Counted from the first letter of the stretch, positions 34,220 to 47,058 are shown. The stretch is DNA of 64,000 bases from Thermothelomyces thermophilus ATCC 42464 (GCF_000226095.1 NC_016472.1:1364001-1428000), one strand, 5' to 3'. Notes: generated by a model from the letters alone, not told the origin. Program-made: numbers and translations.

Positions 34220-37200
34220 TGTGCAGCCATCAGCGTCGGCTTTTTCGATCAAAATATGGACAGGCGTCAAAAGAGGTGGCCGTGCACTTTTTCTGGGAGC
34301 TTGATGCTCGGATTATGTCTGCTTGGTATACTTAAGGCGGCGTCTCGGTCATTGTGAGATTTTGGTGCCGGGTGAATTGCCCTCCTCTTCGGATCCAAAG
34401 GGCGGACATTTTTATTTCGACTCAGGAATGCGGCCAGGCCAGCCGCCTAAACGATACCCCTCGGTGGCTTGCCGTAACCAACCGCATAACTAGCCTGTAA
34501 GTGGGCTGTTGACGCGACGCATCTACACAAGATCAAACGTCTTGCGGCGATCGTTGTGATTGGCGTCACGTTGTCTGCGCCATCGGGTGCCGATTTACCT
34601 GGCCTCCGGGCATTGGAAATCGGGCAGTTCGATGGGTGCAACTTGGGGTTGCGGACAGATGGGAGACGAGTTGGTGGTTGGAAAAACGAGGTGCTTCGTC
34701 GGAGGGATCCCGACGTTTTTCTTGATATACTCCGTACATAGCATTGATCAGACCAGGCTCGTCCTCCATTCATTTCGGCTTTCCGAATTTGAGATACGGT
34801 CAGCAGGCTCTCCGGTGCATGTCCCACTCTCTCTATCCCCACCCCCGCCTTTCAAGCTTTTGGAAGATCCTTTCGAAGGATTCCTTCGAAGGATTCCTTT
34901 GATGGTGCGGCCCCAGTATTTGGGGCCAGGTGGCGTTGAGGATGCGACACAGTCAACAGATCTACGTAGCCAACACACTGTTCTGGATGGTATTGGCGTG
35001 TTGGCTCGCGTCCTCACGGCCGTTGCCCGCTAAAGTCTGCTGAGCGAACCAAGGCCGCAGCAGCGCTTGAGCCAGGTCCATGCCAAACAAGGCAGGCACG
35101 TTGTTGCATGGATGTATGTATGTGCATACAATACCTACCCTATACTATAACTATAACTACCTACCTTACCTTACAAGTAGGTCACTGCATGATCGGGTGG
35201 TGCCCACCTCGCGCGGGTGCAAACAAACCAAAGCGCTTCCAAAGGCGGAATCTGCTTTCTTCTGGTGACACGCACTCGGTGATGCAACTTGTTGATTCGC
35301 TCGAATTTCATTAACAGAGCAAACACTGGGGGACCTAAAGCAACGGGATCTCCTCGAAAAATGATACATGTTGCAGCCGACGTTGGCCGAACAGCCCGAC
35401 CTCCGAGCTCAGAGATGTCCACAGCATGGGAGAAAGCAAAGCGGCAACAATTAACCAACTATGCCAAAACGGGGACAGAACCAGAGCGTCGGGATCCAAC
35501 CCGCCACGAATCCGAACCCCTGCTAGGCTACGAAACGGAGTACATAGTAGGGATTGCACTACGAAGTACCTCGAAAAGTACCAGGTAGTTTGTATGCGGC
35601 GTTCCGCTACAGCCACGATCAAAAGTACGGATGAACGTTTTCTGTCTTCTTCGCCCCTTGCAGTTTGTCCTCGAAAGCAAGCAGCATTTCACGGAAGCCT
35701 CCTCCGTGCGGTATAGCTAGGGCTGGGCAATTCGACCGAGCAATGAAACGTGTCTGCCTCACCTGAATCATCCGGTGGGATGGAGGACCGGAACAAGCAG
35801 CAAGCACTGTGTGTCATGCGGAAGAAAATTCCCATCGCATGGAACGTCTCGAATAAGGAGGGTCTGCGCGCCAACACGCCTGTCGACACTTTCGCTCCGA
35901 ATACCGCCATGCCGCCTTTGGCTCATCGAGATTCCCGGGCCCAGACAAAAGAAAAGACATCGGCAACTTTGTGAGGATCTGCTGGGGGCCAAAGCGAAAG
36001 TACCGTCGATCATCGGACGCGGCGCCGTTGGCCGTGATGCGCAATGGGACGCCAGACCAGGATGTCGCGGGCCAGGATGTCGCCCAGCAGGCTGGAAACA
36101 GCGACGGTCGTCTTGATTCCCTGTGCAAGCCTATTGGACGGTTGTTTGCCCCTCATCCCGGAACGGTCTCGGACAAGGGCCCCATGTCAGACAGAGGTCG
36201 CTGACTTGCTAGCAAAGCGAGCCACAGCGACTCGTTAAGCGCCGACGCTGTGGCCAATGCAGTTCTTCGGCAGAAGTAGGAGGGGGGTCTTCGCCGGCTT
36301 CTCACTGGCTCGAGGAGTAACGACGCGCATCGAACCCCTGTTTGGATGGGTGCGGAATGGAATCGGTCTCTTGCGCGAGCGCTGCTGGCACCGTCGTGGC
36401 ATGTTGAAGCGTCGAGATATCATTCTGGGCTAGTGTATATAATATTCTGTCCCCCGCGCTCTCCCTGAGCAGCACTCGCAGAGGGGCACAAAGGCTTAGT
36501 TCACATACGGAGTACGCATCACAGTTGCACGGGTGACATCGGCAATGCAGTCACACACAAGAAGGCAGCAGAGGAGGGACAGGGTGTCCGCCGACGATTG
36601 AGATTGCTACACTACACTGCCTCCCCGCGCCGTGCAGCTGCTCTGCGGGCCCGTTGGCGTGCTGTCGACTCCTTCATGTATGTACATACATACATATACA
36701 GTAAGTGTACTTATTCCCTGTCAGGCAAGGCGCCCACCACAACCCTTGCCCGCCGCTGCCACCCTTCTTCCCGTTTGGCTGTTGCGCTCTCCTTAAGCGC
36801 AGCGGCGCTCTCTCTTTTCAGCCACTCAGCCCTGGTGCTATCTTGTTGCGTCCAAGACGGCGAACCACGAGCGACACATCCACCACTCCCGCGCCGACAG
36901 GTCGTCGTCCTCCGCACTCTCCCCTCTGCCCGCGTTCGGCTGCTGTCGCAGCCCGCCAAGCAGCTCTACGTGCCATTGCTCGGCAGTTAGTGCTTCGACA
37001 GCTGTGCTCTCGCGACATCCACTATCTAGCCTCTAGCGTACCTTTCAGCATCCTTCTTCTGTCCCGCACAGGGCCCGGAAGCCGCACGCCCACACCCATT
37101 ACTGCCGCTGCCGCTGCTGCTGCAAGACGCTCCTCGTTGGTTGGCTGTCTTTGATACCTCCGATCGGTGTTTGAGGGGGGGTGGAAAGCAGCTCAAGCCT

Positions 37201-37528
37201 TAGCCTCGTAAAAGAATCTTTCAAGAGGCACCTTCTTCAGCCCTCCGCACCCCTGTGTGCTCAAGCGGTTTCGGGCGAACAAGATCAGAGCAGATACGCT
37301 TCTCAGCACTGGACTGCAGCTTTTCGTTTGCTTAATAGCTGGCCGCAGCGACGGACGGTCACGTCCCGGTTCCAGAGCTTTCCGACCCTCCGCGCTTCTT
37401 ACGCGTGTGGCTCGTCGCTATCTCATTGCCGTCGGCAACCTCTACTACTATTATTCGGAAATAGTCCCTCGAAGCCTACGCTGCTTGCCTGCTTCGGCCG
37501 GCTGCCCGTGTAGCTAGGATCGGGCGCA
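34220..37528. other. Long intergenic region with short repeats
   Basis: 3.3 kb upstream of the DUF7624 gene. It holds a perfect 13-bp tandem duplication (34872-34897), TACTCCGTA/TACGGAGTA motifs at 34728 and 36506, and a palindromic TGTA/TACA microsatellite (36676-36700). The last 0.9 kb is pyrimidine-rich, as expected of a fungal 5' leader and promoter. No gene was supported. Confidence 0.6.
34872..34897. repeat. Perfect tandem 13-bp repeat (TTCGAAGGATTCC x2)
   Basis: Two head-to-tail copies, each containing the palindrome TTCGAA; the surrounding bases extend it into near-palindromic sequence. Confidence 0.9.
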
Positions 37529-40069
37529 ATGGCTCTTAAGGCACCCTTGAGGTCATCAACGGGAAGCATCACATCGAGGTACCTGACACACGCAGATATG
37601 TCGGTCTCGACAGGGCCAGAGTCACCCTCGCTGCCTTCGCAATATGTCGCGTATGAACTCAATCTGAACATGAAGTTGTGCCGGCGACGTCCTGACCATG
37701 TCTTTGCCATAGCTCCTCCACCTCGGGTTCCGAATCCCAGCCTCCCCGCCCCTCCTCCTTCACGAGGCCGAACTCAGCGCACCTGATGAGTCCCAGCAGT
37801 GATATAGTTGGCCCTTCGCCAGTGACTTCAAACGGAACTGAGACCACAGAAATCGAGGACGAGGCGGCCGAAAACACCAGAGAAGAAAATAAGAACATTC
37901 GACAGTCGGTAGGTGGAAAGATGGGTCGAAGCGGAATGTACTATCGGGTGGCTAACCACACCCCAGCTCATGATGATAAGGACCAACATCCCCGATCACC
38001 TTCGGAAACCGCTAAGCGAAGAAGTCGTCTCGGTAATTCACGCACCCCCGAACTTCCAGAACTGGGTATGATCCATGTCATATCTGCCTCGACGTGATCG
38101 AGATGTTGACGCAAAACTCATGAAAGCAGTCGAGCGATGCGACTTCAAAATCCAATACGGCGAGCGTTACCAGCGTGGAGAGCACGAGCGCAAGTAGCCC
38201 TCCACCAAGCGAGCCATCAACAGTGGTAGGCGGTTAACTCTCCGTCGGTTCGGTGCGCGTAAGGTCCGGCTAACGCGCCAGGGCACTAGACACCCCCAGC
38301 CCAGCAACAACCCACCGTCAACACCAAAGTGAAACCAGTGACCTTCGGCGTAGACGCCCCGACACCGCAGGCTCAAAAGCTAGATGACGTTCTTGCGAAC
38401 GAGCCCCCGAGGTTGCGGTCGAGCACCGCGAGCAGTCTGGAGCGTGAGTCTCGCCGCGTGTCCATCGTGCCGATTATCGCTCTCCTGACAGCTTCCCCCA
38501 GTGATTCCGGAAAGCCACGAAGTGGACGCAGACGACGACGAAGACGAAGACGCCGACGACTTCTCGGGGCCGACCCTGAGCCGAGAGAACGAGGTCAAAG
38601 CGCTCAAGGCCGCCCTGGAGGAGTGCTGGACGTTGTGCAACACCCTGGCCAACCTCAGCTCTATCCACCGAGAGCGCGTTTTCAACAGCTCCGGCACGCC
38701 AGACGCCCACGAGAGGGCGTGGAAGAGCTGCTGGAAACTGTGCAAGCGGCTGTACCAGAGCCGAGACGATGTCTCGGAATCGTACGGGGTCCGGACGAAT
38801 CTGGATTTGTGCCGCGACTTCTGCCAGTGCTTGTTCGATGTGCGGCAAAAGAAGGACGAGACAGCTGATTCTATCCTGCGTGTGAGCTTCGAGCTCAACA
38901 ATCAGTACGGCCACGATCCCTTCTCTCCCCTTTCTCTCTTCTCATTCATCACTCATGAGGGCGCCTATCTGACGGGATTCTGCAGCCTCTACAGCGCCCA
39001 AGACAGCCGGTCTCTCCCCGAGGCTTTTAGGGAACGAACACTCGATTTTTACATAACGCTGTGCCACAGACTCATGAAGCAACGCAGCGATCTTGCCGAG
39101 GAGACCGACTCGCTCCTGCGTGCCTGCTGGTCGCTGGCGGAGATGCTCTTCAGCCTCCGGCAGAGCCGCCGGGACGGGAAGGCCCCTGATGAAGAGTTAC
39201 TCGGCTCGGCAGTGCAGGCTTGTTGGGAGCTTTGCGATATCTTCCGCGAGGGCTGGACGCAGATCCGGCCAGATCGCGGCACCCCCAGACCGAACCAAGT
39301 CAATTTCTTCGCCGCCGGCACGCCTTATGGCAACCAGTCCACGGGCAGCCACCCGTCCGACGTTGCTCGTTCCAATGCCGGAAGCCGCGCATCGCTGCAC
39401 TCGAAGCGCGAGAGCCTCCGCAGCCTCGCCGACATCGACCGGCCACGCCCCCACCCCGTCGTGCCCGAGACGCCCGTCACCGAGTTTGAGGACACTCCGG
39501 TCTCGCCCGACGCCAGCCCCCGAATGCCACCCAACATTCTAATCCTAGGCACCTCGGGGGACTCGCGTAGCGACCGGGGCGGCCGCTGGTCAAGCAACGC
39601 CTCCAACCTCTCGAGCTACAGCCAAAGCAGCCAGCATACGTCTAGCACGGCCACAACCACTGCTGCCGTTGAGGATACAAATGTCACGCGCATAAAGGCA
39701 CTTATCCTCAAGGCGGCCATGAACGTCGGCTTCGACCGTGACACGGCGGTAGCGAATGGTACCAGCAGCGCGGCCTCGCTCCAGAACTTTGTCAAAACTC
39801 TGCCGACAGGTTCCTTTGGCTCGCTCCCCAGCCATGCGGCACTGCTGCAAAGCTACAAGAACCTCGTGCTCACAGACGCATCGTTCCGCTTCTCAACTAG
39901 CCTCCCTGCGCGCGGGAAACGCTTCACCGCCGCCGAGATTGCCAAGAGCGTGGGCTGGATAACGCAGCGGTCTGCTCAGTACAATTTCCTAAGGGATTTG
40001 TTCCGGCTAGTCTTCGGTATCCAGCCCGATGAGGCCGAGGCGAGGAAAAACATGTCGATAACCGTGTAA
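37529..40069 (+). CDS. DUF7624 domain-containing conserved fungal protein
   Basis: Seven exons: 37529-37650, 37713-37908, 37967-38065, 38130-38225, 38290-38443, 38502-38904, 38986-40069; total 2154 nt, 717 aa. The N-terminal third is Ser/Pro/Thr-rich and probably disordered. It encloses a conserved helical stretch (NIRQSLMMIRTNIPDHLRKP, PPNFQNW). An acidic patch (ESHEVDADDDEDEDADD) leads into a helical domain rich in Cys and Trp: ALEECWTLCNTLANLS, RAWKSCWKLCKRLYQ, RVSFELNNHLYSAQDSRSLP, FYITLCHRLMKQR, SLLRACWSLAEMLF. A Ser-rich linker follows, then a C-terminal helical block (IKALILKAAMNVGF, FTAAEIAKSVGW, DLFRLVFGIQP). I know this only as a conserved, uncharacterised family of filamentous fungi. 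The 81-nt intron 38905-38985 is a multiple of three with no stop, so an unspliced isoform with 27 extra residues would stay in frame. Confidence 0.85.
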
Positions 40070-41423
40070 AGGCGCGCGCGACGGGGTCGTTGTGATTGGA
40101 CTTCGGGCAGGCGCCAGCACGGTTCTGCTCTACGCCACTCTTCCTTCCATCATCGCCCACCACACCGATCTGAACCTGGGACGGGCACTTCATGACGCTC
40201 CGTTTTCTTTTGTCCGTCGTGCTGTGTGTCCGATCCAAGACTGCTCCACAACGAGCCCTACCCATCCAACCGCATCCATGCCGCCGCCGTCCATCCGGTC
40301 ACCGACCCGGGCTCATCAGAAACACACGCCTAACGGTCCCGAGGCACCCTCGGATGGGAGGACACATCTAGCGGCCAGCTAAACCTAACCATCATCCCAT
40401 CCGGCCCCACGCCACCCCATCTTTTCTCGTTTATATTTATTGGAGCTTCATTCCTGTTAGATACCCTGTCATTGAAGTTGCAAAACTTGGTTCTCTCTTT
40501 TCATATATGGAACCCGGCGTCCACACGCCTTTCATTTGCGAGCATACCTCCCTACGGACAGCCGTTGATTTGATGGTGATGATGATGACAACGTTGACCC
40601 ATTGAGCCAGAGTTTCTGTCCCTGTCGTTTCTGTGGCTTGTTGCGTTACACCACCCATGTGGGACAGTGGTTCGGTGTTTTTTTTGGGGGGGGGGGAAGA
40701 TTTGGGGAATGGGTGGAGGCAGATCTTGTTTAAACCAGACGGAGAAGGAGGTCTATGATTTTTTGGGATGGCTCCTAGAGGTGAAGGGGACAGAGCGGAG
40801 AAACAGACAAGTAGGCAGAGGAGCACAAGGAATGTCATCTTTTCTGCATTGCGTTTCGAGTGTGCAAATGACATCGTCTCACGGCTTCTGATTCAGGTGG
40901 TGTCGATCCTAGAGTGCTCGTCAGATGGTGATGTGGACGTTTTTCTACACAAGGACGGAGGAAGTAGTGCCTCGGGACTACTCGAGTTTCCTGACCCATT
41001 CGCCGCCGTCTAAAAGTCAGCCAGAGAGTTACGGGCTTCTAGCAAGGGCCTTCCTCACGACAGGGTTCCGAGGTCTGTGATGCAAGTCTCGAGCTTTCCC
41101 CATAGCTTTGCAATGACGCCAATCCTTGAAGCCGTTTCAAGGCAACACTGGGACCTGGGACTTTCTAGGTTTTCACACCTTGTCTATTTGCTGCCTTTTC
41201 TTGCTCTGGTCCAGTAACTCCAACCCGCTCTTTCCCTCACATCCCAGTTCTACACTATGCGAATAGTCTAACAAGCTCGTCGTCTACAATAAGACACGCC
41301 CGCCAACGCCGCGCTTTCTGCTTCCCATGAAGTTGCAGCCCCCCCCCCCCCCCCCAAAAAAAAAAAAAAAGGGAAAGAAAATGGCCTAACTTTGGAGAAA
41401 ACCCCATCCAACTGCCAGCTCAG
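40070..41423. other. Convergent intergenic region
   Basis: 1.35 kb between two convergent genes, with a C17 run joined to an A15 run (41339-41370). No gene is seen. Confidence 0.6.
41339..41370. repeat. Adjacent poly-C (17) and poly-A (15) tracts
   Basis: C17 directly followed by A15 just downstream of the methyltransferase gene's stop codon. Confidence 0.9.
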
Positions 41424-42729
41424 CTAGCAACTTGACGGGGCCCGCCCAAAGATCCCCCACCAGAAACCCACATTCCGCATCCCGTCGTCGTCGCCGTCGC
41501 CGTGCTCGTCACCCCAGTCGTCTTGGCCGTCCACGACGCCCTCCTCGAGACAGAGCAGCGGGCGGGGCCGCCGGCCCAGCTCCTCCCGCAGGCTGCTGAG
41601 CAGACGCCTGGTGATCTCGTCCCTCTGGGGAACCATGGCGAGGACCCTCGCGTCCGTGCCGAGAGCGAGCTGCTCATCGATCGCGCAGGCCAGGAGCGTC
41701 GGGTGGTCGTCGTCGTACAGGGGGTCTGCCACGATGATGAGCTGTTATCAAAGGGTTAGCGTTCTTTTTTTTTTTTTTTTGTTTGTTTGTTTGGTGGGAG
41801 GGGTTCTGGTTGAAGCATTGCTGCTGCTTAGTGCCCTCACCTGAAAACAGTTCGGCTCCCAGAACATGGGGTCGACGTCTTCCCTGGAACCGCCCCATGT
41901 CAACGGAGCCGCCTCGGCTTTGCCGCCAAGCCGGCCCACGACCTCCCTGTTGAGAGACACGTTGTGCGCCAGATTGGGGATGATGGTGGGCAGGTCCGTG
42001 AGCACAACACTCGTCTTCCAGACGCAGGCGGCCGCCAGGCCCAGGAGGCCGGTGCCGGAGCCCAGCTCCAGGACCTCGTGCGGTGCCGAGAGCGCCCCGG
42101 GGACGAACAGGTGTGCGAGAGGACCGTCCGCGAACTGGTGGAGGAGCCGGGCGAGAGCGTACGACGAGCCCCACGTCTTGAGGCCGAGAGAATCCCCGGT
42201 CAGGGGCGGCTCCCGGATGACGAGGCTGAAGGCACCGTGGCCGTGATCTTCGAAGGGCCAGCGCCGAGTGATCTCCCCCATCGCTGCACCGGCCACCGTC
42301 AGCCCCACCTTCTCTCTCAATCTGCCCTTCTTGTCTCTGGGCTGGCCTCCTCCTCTCTCCGCCCCGACCCGCCCTTGACTCTTTCTTCCACCGGGAGGGC
42401 GTGTAACGTAATGTAGACATACCTGTCCGGCCGCAGCGCTCCGACATGCGCTTGCTTGCCTCTTCCCAGATCACTTCCCGCTCGTCATCGCTATCGAGCC
42501 ATGGCAAGCCGCTCTTGATGATGGAGGACAGGAACGCGACCACCTCCCGCCGGTCGTAGGCGGTTGCGGCCTGCTCCTTAAGGATATCGGCGCGCGAGTC
42601 CTGCAGACTCCACACACGGGGTTCGACGCGGAGCTTCTTGAGGGTTTCCAAGAGTACCTCGTAGGCGGGCTTCTGCCAGAGCCGGGGAAGGTCGTCCTCG
42701 GGGGAGGAGAACAGCTCGGCGCCTCTCAT
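41424..42729 (-). CDS. Protein-lysine methyltransferase, Rrg1/Efm2-like (Methyltransf_16)
   Basis: Exons 42729-42423, 42283-41841 and 41741-41424; introns of 139 and 99 nt; product 355 aa. An N-terminal helical region (LWQKPAYEVLLETLKKL, VVAFLSSIIKSGLPWL) precedes a seven-beta-strand methyltransferase core: GLKTWGSSYALARLL, SAM motif VLELGSGTGLLGLAAA, VVLTDLPTIIPNL, then VADPLYDDDHP after the last intron. This order is that of the METTL21/FAM86-like lysine methyltransferases; in fungi the closest named types are Rrg1 (S. pombe) and Efm2 (yeast, elongation factor 2). The C-terminal end has an Asp/Gly-rich loop (GDEHGDGDDDG). The substrate is not visible from sequence; elongation factor methylation is inference by family. 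Confidence 0.85.
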
Positions 42730-44319
42730 GCTCTGCGCAGCGAAGGGGGCAATCGATCACGAGGCAAGATTTGTTGTATAGGGAGAAGCTTTTGTTTTGA
42801 GGTTCAAAGAGCGGAAAGGAAAGGATACCCTCGAAGGGCCAAACAGTTGTGAATAGGCAGTAAAGAGTGGCCAAGGAATGAGGAACAGGAAAGCAAGGAA
42901 GTAAAAGAGAGAGAAAGAGAAAGAAAGTATGAGGATGAAAAGATGGTAAAATACCGACGAGACTATAAACTCGAGCGGCCTTCACGGCCAGGACATTGAA
43001 AACTACCGGCGGCGCTGCTTATACAACATTTTCCTACATGGAAATGGCCGTTGGCCGCTTTTTTTGGGAATCCCGATGGACAGTGCCATCGTGGCGCCGC
43101 CGTCTGGCGTCTTTCTTCCCCGTATCCTAGTTATCGAGCCTCTTAGCCCCCGACAGTTCCTGTGCCTCCACGATAACGGCGGGGGATTGCCAGTCTGGCG
43201 GTGACCCACTGCCGTCTCGAAATTTTGCATTTTGCTTTGCCCGGCGCCAGTGAGGAAGAGCAGCGACATTGTATAAAAAAAAAGAAAGTGGGGGTGCATC
43301 TTTCCCTTTGAGAACCCTGAACAAAATCGGGTCTCTACACTATCCTGCGCAGGCGAGCTTTGATTGGCTGGGATCGACCGCGGGGCACTGAGCCGCAATT
43401 TTCGATGACTCCAAAAACTCTTTGTGCCCGTGTTTCTGCTTCTTTTTCTCTCTTTTCCCTTTCTCTCTTCTTCGTGAAGCCTCGTCCTCTTCAACGCTGC
43501 GTTTCTATGCTACAAACGGAGAGCCTGCGCAAGCAGTGCTTTCGAGCCATACCATCTAGCATATGAGAAATTCGGAGAATCGGCTTCACTCATGGCTCGT
43601 CCATCTGCGCTCTCGGGCGTCCGATGGGTTGCGAGCCCTGCCGGTGACGGCTTGGCGCGATCTCGCGTCTGTAATTGGCATCAGAAAAGCAGGGCCTGGG
43701 ATCGCCTCGTGGCAACGCGGGTGTCGGTTTCCCAGGTATCCTCTGGGAGAGCCGTTACGAAGCTTGTGCGCAACACTTGAGTGCAATACGCAGCGTGCGG
43801 TCTTGCTTCTCTTCTTGGACGGGCGAGACCACACAATTCGATTCCGATTATCCTGTTGAGGACGAGGCTTCACCAACTCTTTTTTTTTTTCCCAGGTAAG
43901 AAGTGGCTTCCTGTTTCCGTGAGGGCGAGGATACTGCTAACCAACTATCGCCGCCCGCCTTGGGCAACTTGGGCAACCAACAACCCCCTCCCTCCCCCAC
44001 CTCCAACCCCATCGGGTCACAAACGATGCGAATCATCATGAAGTCACCCCAGCTACATGCCTCTCCGCACTTGCTTTTTTGCTTCTGCTCTGCTCTACGG
44101 AATACCGCAGGCCGATTCGGCGGACCTTCAGTCGAACACCTCTACTTGCCTTGCGCCTCAGCCCCGTTTGTCTCCGTTGGCCTCGTCGTCGAAGCCCCAC
44201 CCATACCGGTTTGACTCCTCGACCTTGCTCTCCTTTGCGGAGCTGTTCGTCTCAGGAGGCTCGCTGCCATGTTGCTTGGTTCCCTCCTCCCCATCTACAT
44301 GGCAGTCTCAACCGCTCAG
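42730..44319. other. Intergenic region upstream of the lysine methyltransferase
   Basis: 1.6 kb with purine-rich stretches (42895-42930) and small overlapping open frames without recognisable protein sequence. It includes the methyltransferase promoter. Confidence 0.55.
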
Positions 44320-45090
44320 TCATTGTCCCGGGCCCGCTGAAGAAGCCTTGAGATTAGGAGGGCAGGTACTGAGGAGGGCCGACTTACAGATCCATGGGTG
44401 CTTCCTTCGGTCGAGCAAACATATCGTTTCCTCGAGCTCAGTCACCAGCTGCTTGCAGGCGGCTCGCTCGCTCGCCGCTCTCTCGGCGAGATCGACGATT
44501 CCGTCGCAGAAGACGATCGCCTTCTTGGCCGTCCGGATCTGACCCTCGACTGTGTGTCTGTCCTCCCACGCCGCCTTCACGGTCTTGACGGTTCTCACGG
44601 CGCCCTTGATAGCTGCCCTGCTGGCTGATATCCGGCCCGCTACGCCCTCGAATCTCGCCTTGTCGCGCTTCCCACGGAAGACCTTCTTAACCTTGTTTCT
44701 CCACACGGTATCGAGAGTACTTTCCTCAGCCCAGGGTCGGAGAGCCTCCACATCGGCCTCGAAGCATTGCACGAGCGCCTGGAGCATCTTCAGCGAGGAG
44801 CTGATCTCGTGGTGAAGGTTTCGCAATATGGCATCGATGCCGAGGCATTGAGGAGCCGGGGGTGCCTTGAGATCTCGCTGTTTGTTAGCCGGGTCGTGAA
44901 TGCCGCTGACTCTCAGGTTTGATTTTCTATCCTTGACCCAGCAAGGCATGTGTTCTGAGTGATTGTCGTCGGACAGGCTGAGGTCGCACAGCGAGAGCTT
45001 CCGTGCCTGGTCGTGGTAGTTCCTTGAGCCTGCTGGGAGGTAAGTTGAACAGCCTGGATAAGTTGGGAGGCCGTAGCCGCGGGCGTTCAT
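44320..45090 (-). CDS. Hypothetical helical protein, possibly STAND-type N-terminal domain
   Basis: A single open stretch gives 256 aa from the first ATG (45090); the frame is open up to about 45150 without another ATG, so a 5' exon may exist upstream (a coding-like frame at 45180-45572 is a candidate). The middle and end are strongly helical: AILRNLHHEISSSLKMLQAL, CFEADVEALRPWAEES, RNKVKKVFRGKRDKARFEGV, then KKAIVFCDGIVDLAERAASE and CKQLVTELEETICLLDRR. The LRPWA and KVKKVFRGKRD pattern recalls the helical N-terminal domains (helo-like and relatives) found on fungal NOD-like/STAND receptors, but no NACHT or NB-ARC domain follows. It could be an orphan domain, a decayed receptor or an unrelated protein. 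I do not recognise it firmly. Confidence 0.42.
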   Translation of the reverse strand: MNARGYGLPTYPGCSTYLPAGSRNYHDQARKLSLCDLSLSDDNHSEHMPCWVKDRKSNLRVSGIHDPANKQRDLKAPPAPQCLGIDAILRNLHHEISSSLKMLQALVQCFEADVEALRPWAEESTLDTVWRNKVKKVFRGKRDKARFEGVAGRISASRAAIKGAVRTVKTVKAAWEDRHTVEGQIRTAKKAIVFCDGIVDLAERAASERAACKQLVTELEETICLLDRRKHPWICKSALLSTCPPNLKASSAGPGQ

Positions 45091-47058
45091 CTCGTCGTGG
45101 AGGTCGTGGAGTTGGAGTGCTCCCTGCCGGCTTAAAAAACCTGTAGGCACTTGGTGCGGTGCTATTGAAGATGTGGTTGCTATTCAACCATAACATATCT
45201 AAAGTCAACCAAGATTACCCGACAAACATCTTCTGAGTCTACTCGCTCGATTGCAAACTGGTGATTGTCCAGCCGTCTTTGTCTGTCTCCCTTTCCGTTG
45301 TTTTCCAGCGCATACAAGCCTTCAGACCTCCGATTAGACCCCGACGGCGTTAGCAATCCCTTTCTCTGGCCGCTAGAGGGGGGACGTTGGTGTGTTTCCT
45401 CAGGCCTGTCCTGTGCTGCTGCTTGTTTAGTGCAGACCAACCAAGCGTCTGGTGTTTCGCTCCATAGTCTGGCTGGCAAGGGAACCCCTAGCACCTTGCC
45501 CAACGATGTGCTCACATGGGGTCTGTCGATCACACACATGGGATGATGAGAGAGTAAGGTGACATTGGTCACCCTCTATAGAGAGTATTGTTTTCTCACT
45601 CGTTCCGTCTCTCTGTCTGCCATGGCACTGGTTCACCAGACCTCGGAGGCTGCTTGTAGGAGGCGGGTAGCGTCTATACTTCGATGCGAGAGCATGTGTT
45701 ATGAGCCCAAGCGGCGAGGAATGACCAGGAGGCGGATCACTTGTTTTCGGTCTTGTGTAGAGGGCAATGGCAATTAAGACCAGCCGTTTCTCTTTCTCTC
45801 TCCTTCCCCCCCCCCCCCCCCTCTCTTTTTCTTCTGTTCGCCTCGCTGACTGGATAGTTCCACTTAGTCGTACAGTCACAAAAAAACATGGAAGTAGGCA
45901 AGGCGGGCAGGGATGTGTATGGAATACATGACATGTGGCAGGCCATCGCAGTCCAGTTCCTTGACCGTGTCAAATTGAAAATTGGACTGCGGATGATGGA
46001 TGGCATTGACGGGATGTGGAACCAAAGCACAAGCTGCGATGGGCGATGAGTTTAGTGTTGTAAGTTGATCTTTTTGCCTCTGTTTTTTTTCGGCCTCTCT
46101 CGAGCAGACCAGGCCCACCACCCCTTCCACTTTTCTTATCACTTATTCGTTTTCTCTCTTTACTTGCTAAATAAAATTAGAGGACCGAATGCACAATATG
46201 AGCTCAAAATGGCGATGTTGGTGTACTGTGTAGGTAGGTACTGTTACGCAAAACTCTGATCTTTGTTGATGGAGAGATGCAGGAGACACAAGAGTACCCC
46301 CTCGCTCGATGACGGCATTCGACAGCAAGGGAATCAATCAATCTTTGTAAGAAAAGAAACAAAGCCGGGAAAAGGGAAAACTTTTGTTGCGACCGTGGTG
46401 GGCGAGGCTGGCTGGGCTGGGCTGGTCTTACCCGGCCTACACTACGGAGTACTGTTTCACGCACCACACCACACACCCACCCATCACGGGGAAAGCGTGA
46501 GCTGTGCGGTGTGGGGCTGTATCAGATTTTTTAACCCTCTTGAGTGCTGTTTGTTGTGGCACGTTTCGCATGGGTGAATGAGTGGATGGAGCCTGCTCTT
46601 TGCTGTGAGCTGGTGCTGTGCTGTGCTGTGTGCTGCGCTGGGTTGCGTTGTGTTGCGTTGTGCTGCGTTGTTAGGTGTGGCTGTTGTTGTCTGTACTACT
46701 ATGTATGTACGAACCCGCTTTTGCTTGGAGAGGTCTGACCTTCGGAGTTTATATACAGGCAGAGTCAGACAGTGTGCCTAACAGCTGCAAGCACCATTGA
46801 TTGGCATCTCGCCTAGGCAAAGAAGACTATTTGGTACGGTATACTACTTTGTACCAGAAAGGTTTGCCAGTGCCCACCATGTGCTGTGCTTATTGTATGA
46901 TATTTCATTTGGCTTGCCGTGGATTTTGACAGAGTACCTATACAGCAGACGCCAGATCAAGTACTGCGTAAGGTTAGGACCACGGTCTGTGTGCCTACGT
47001 CTGTCTCCACGCCTGGCCCGCCAGCACTGTAGCGTAACTAGCTGTAGCCTGAAGATTA

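Noticed and set aside
38066-38129. In-frame TGA within the DUF7624 gene, at first read as a nonsense mutation or read-through site
   Set aside because: A 64-nt intron (GTATGA donor, AAGCAG acceptor) removes the stop and restores a Ser-rich open frame in phase.
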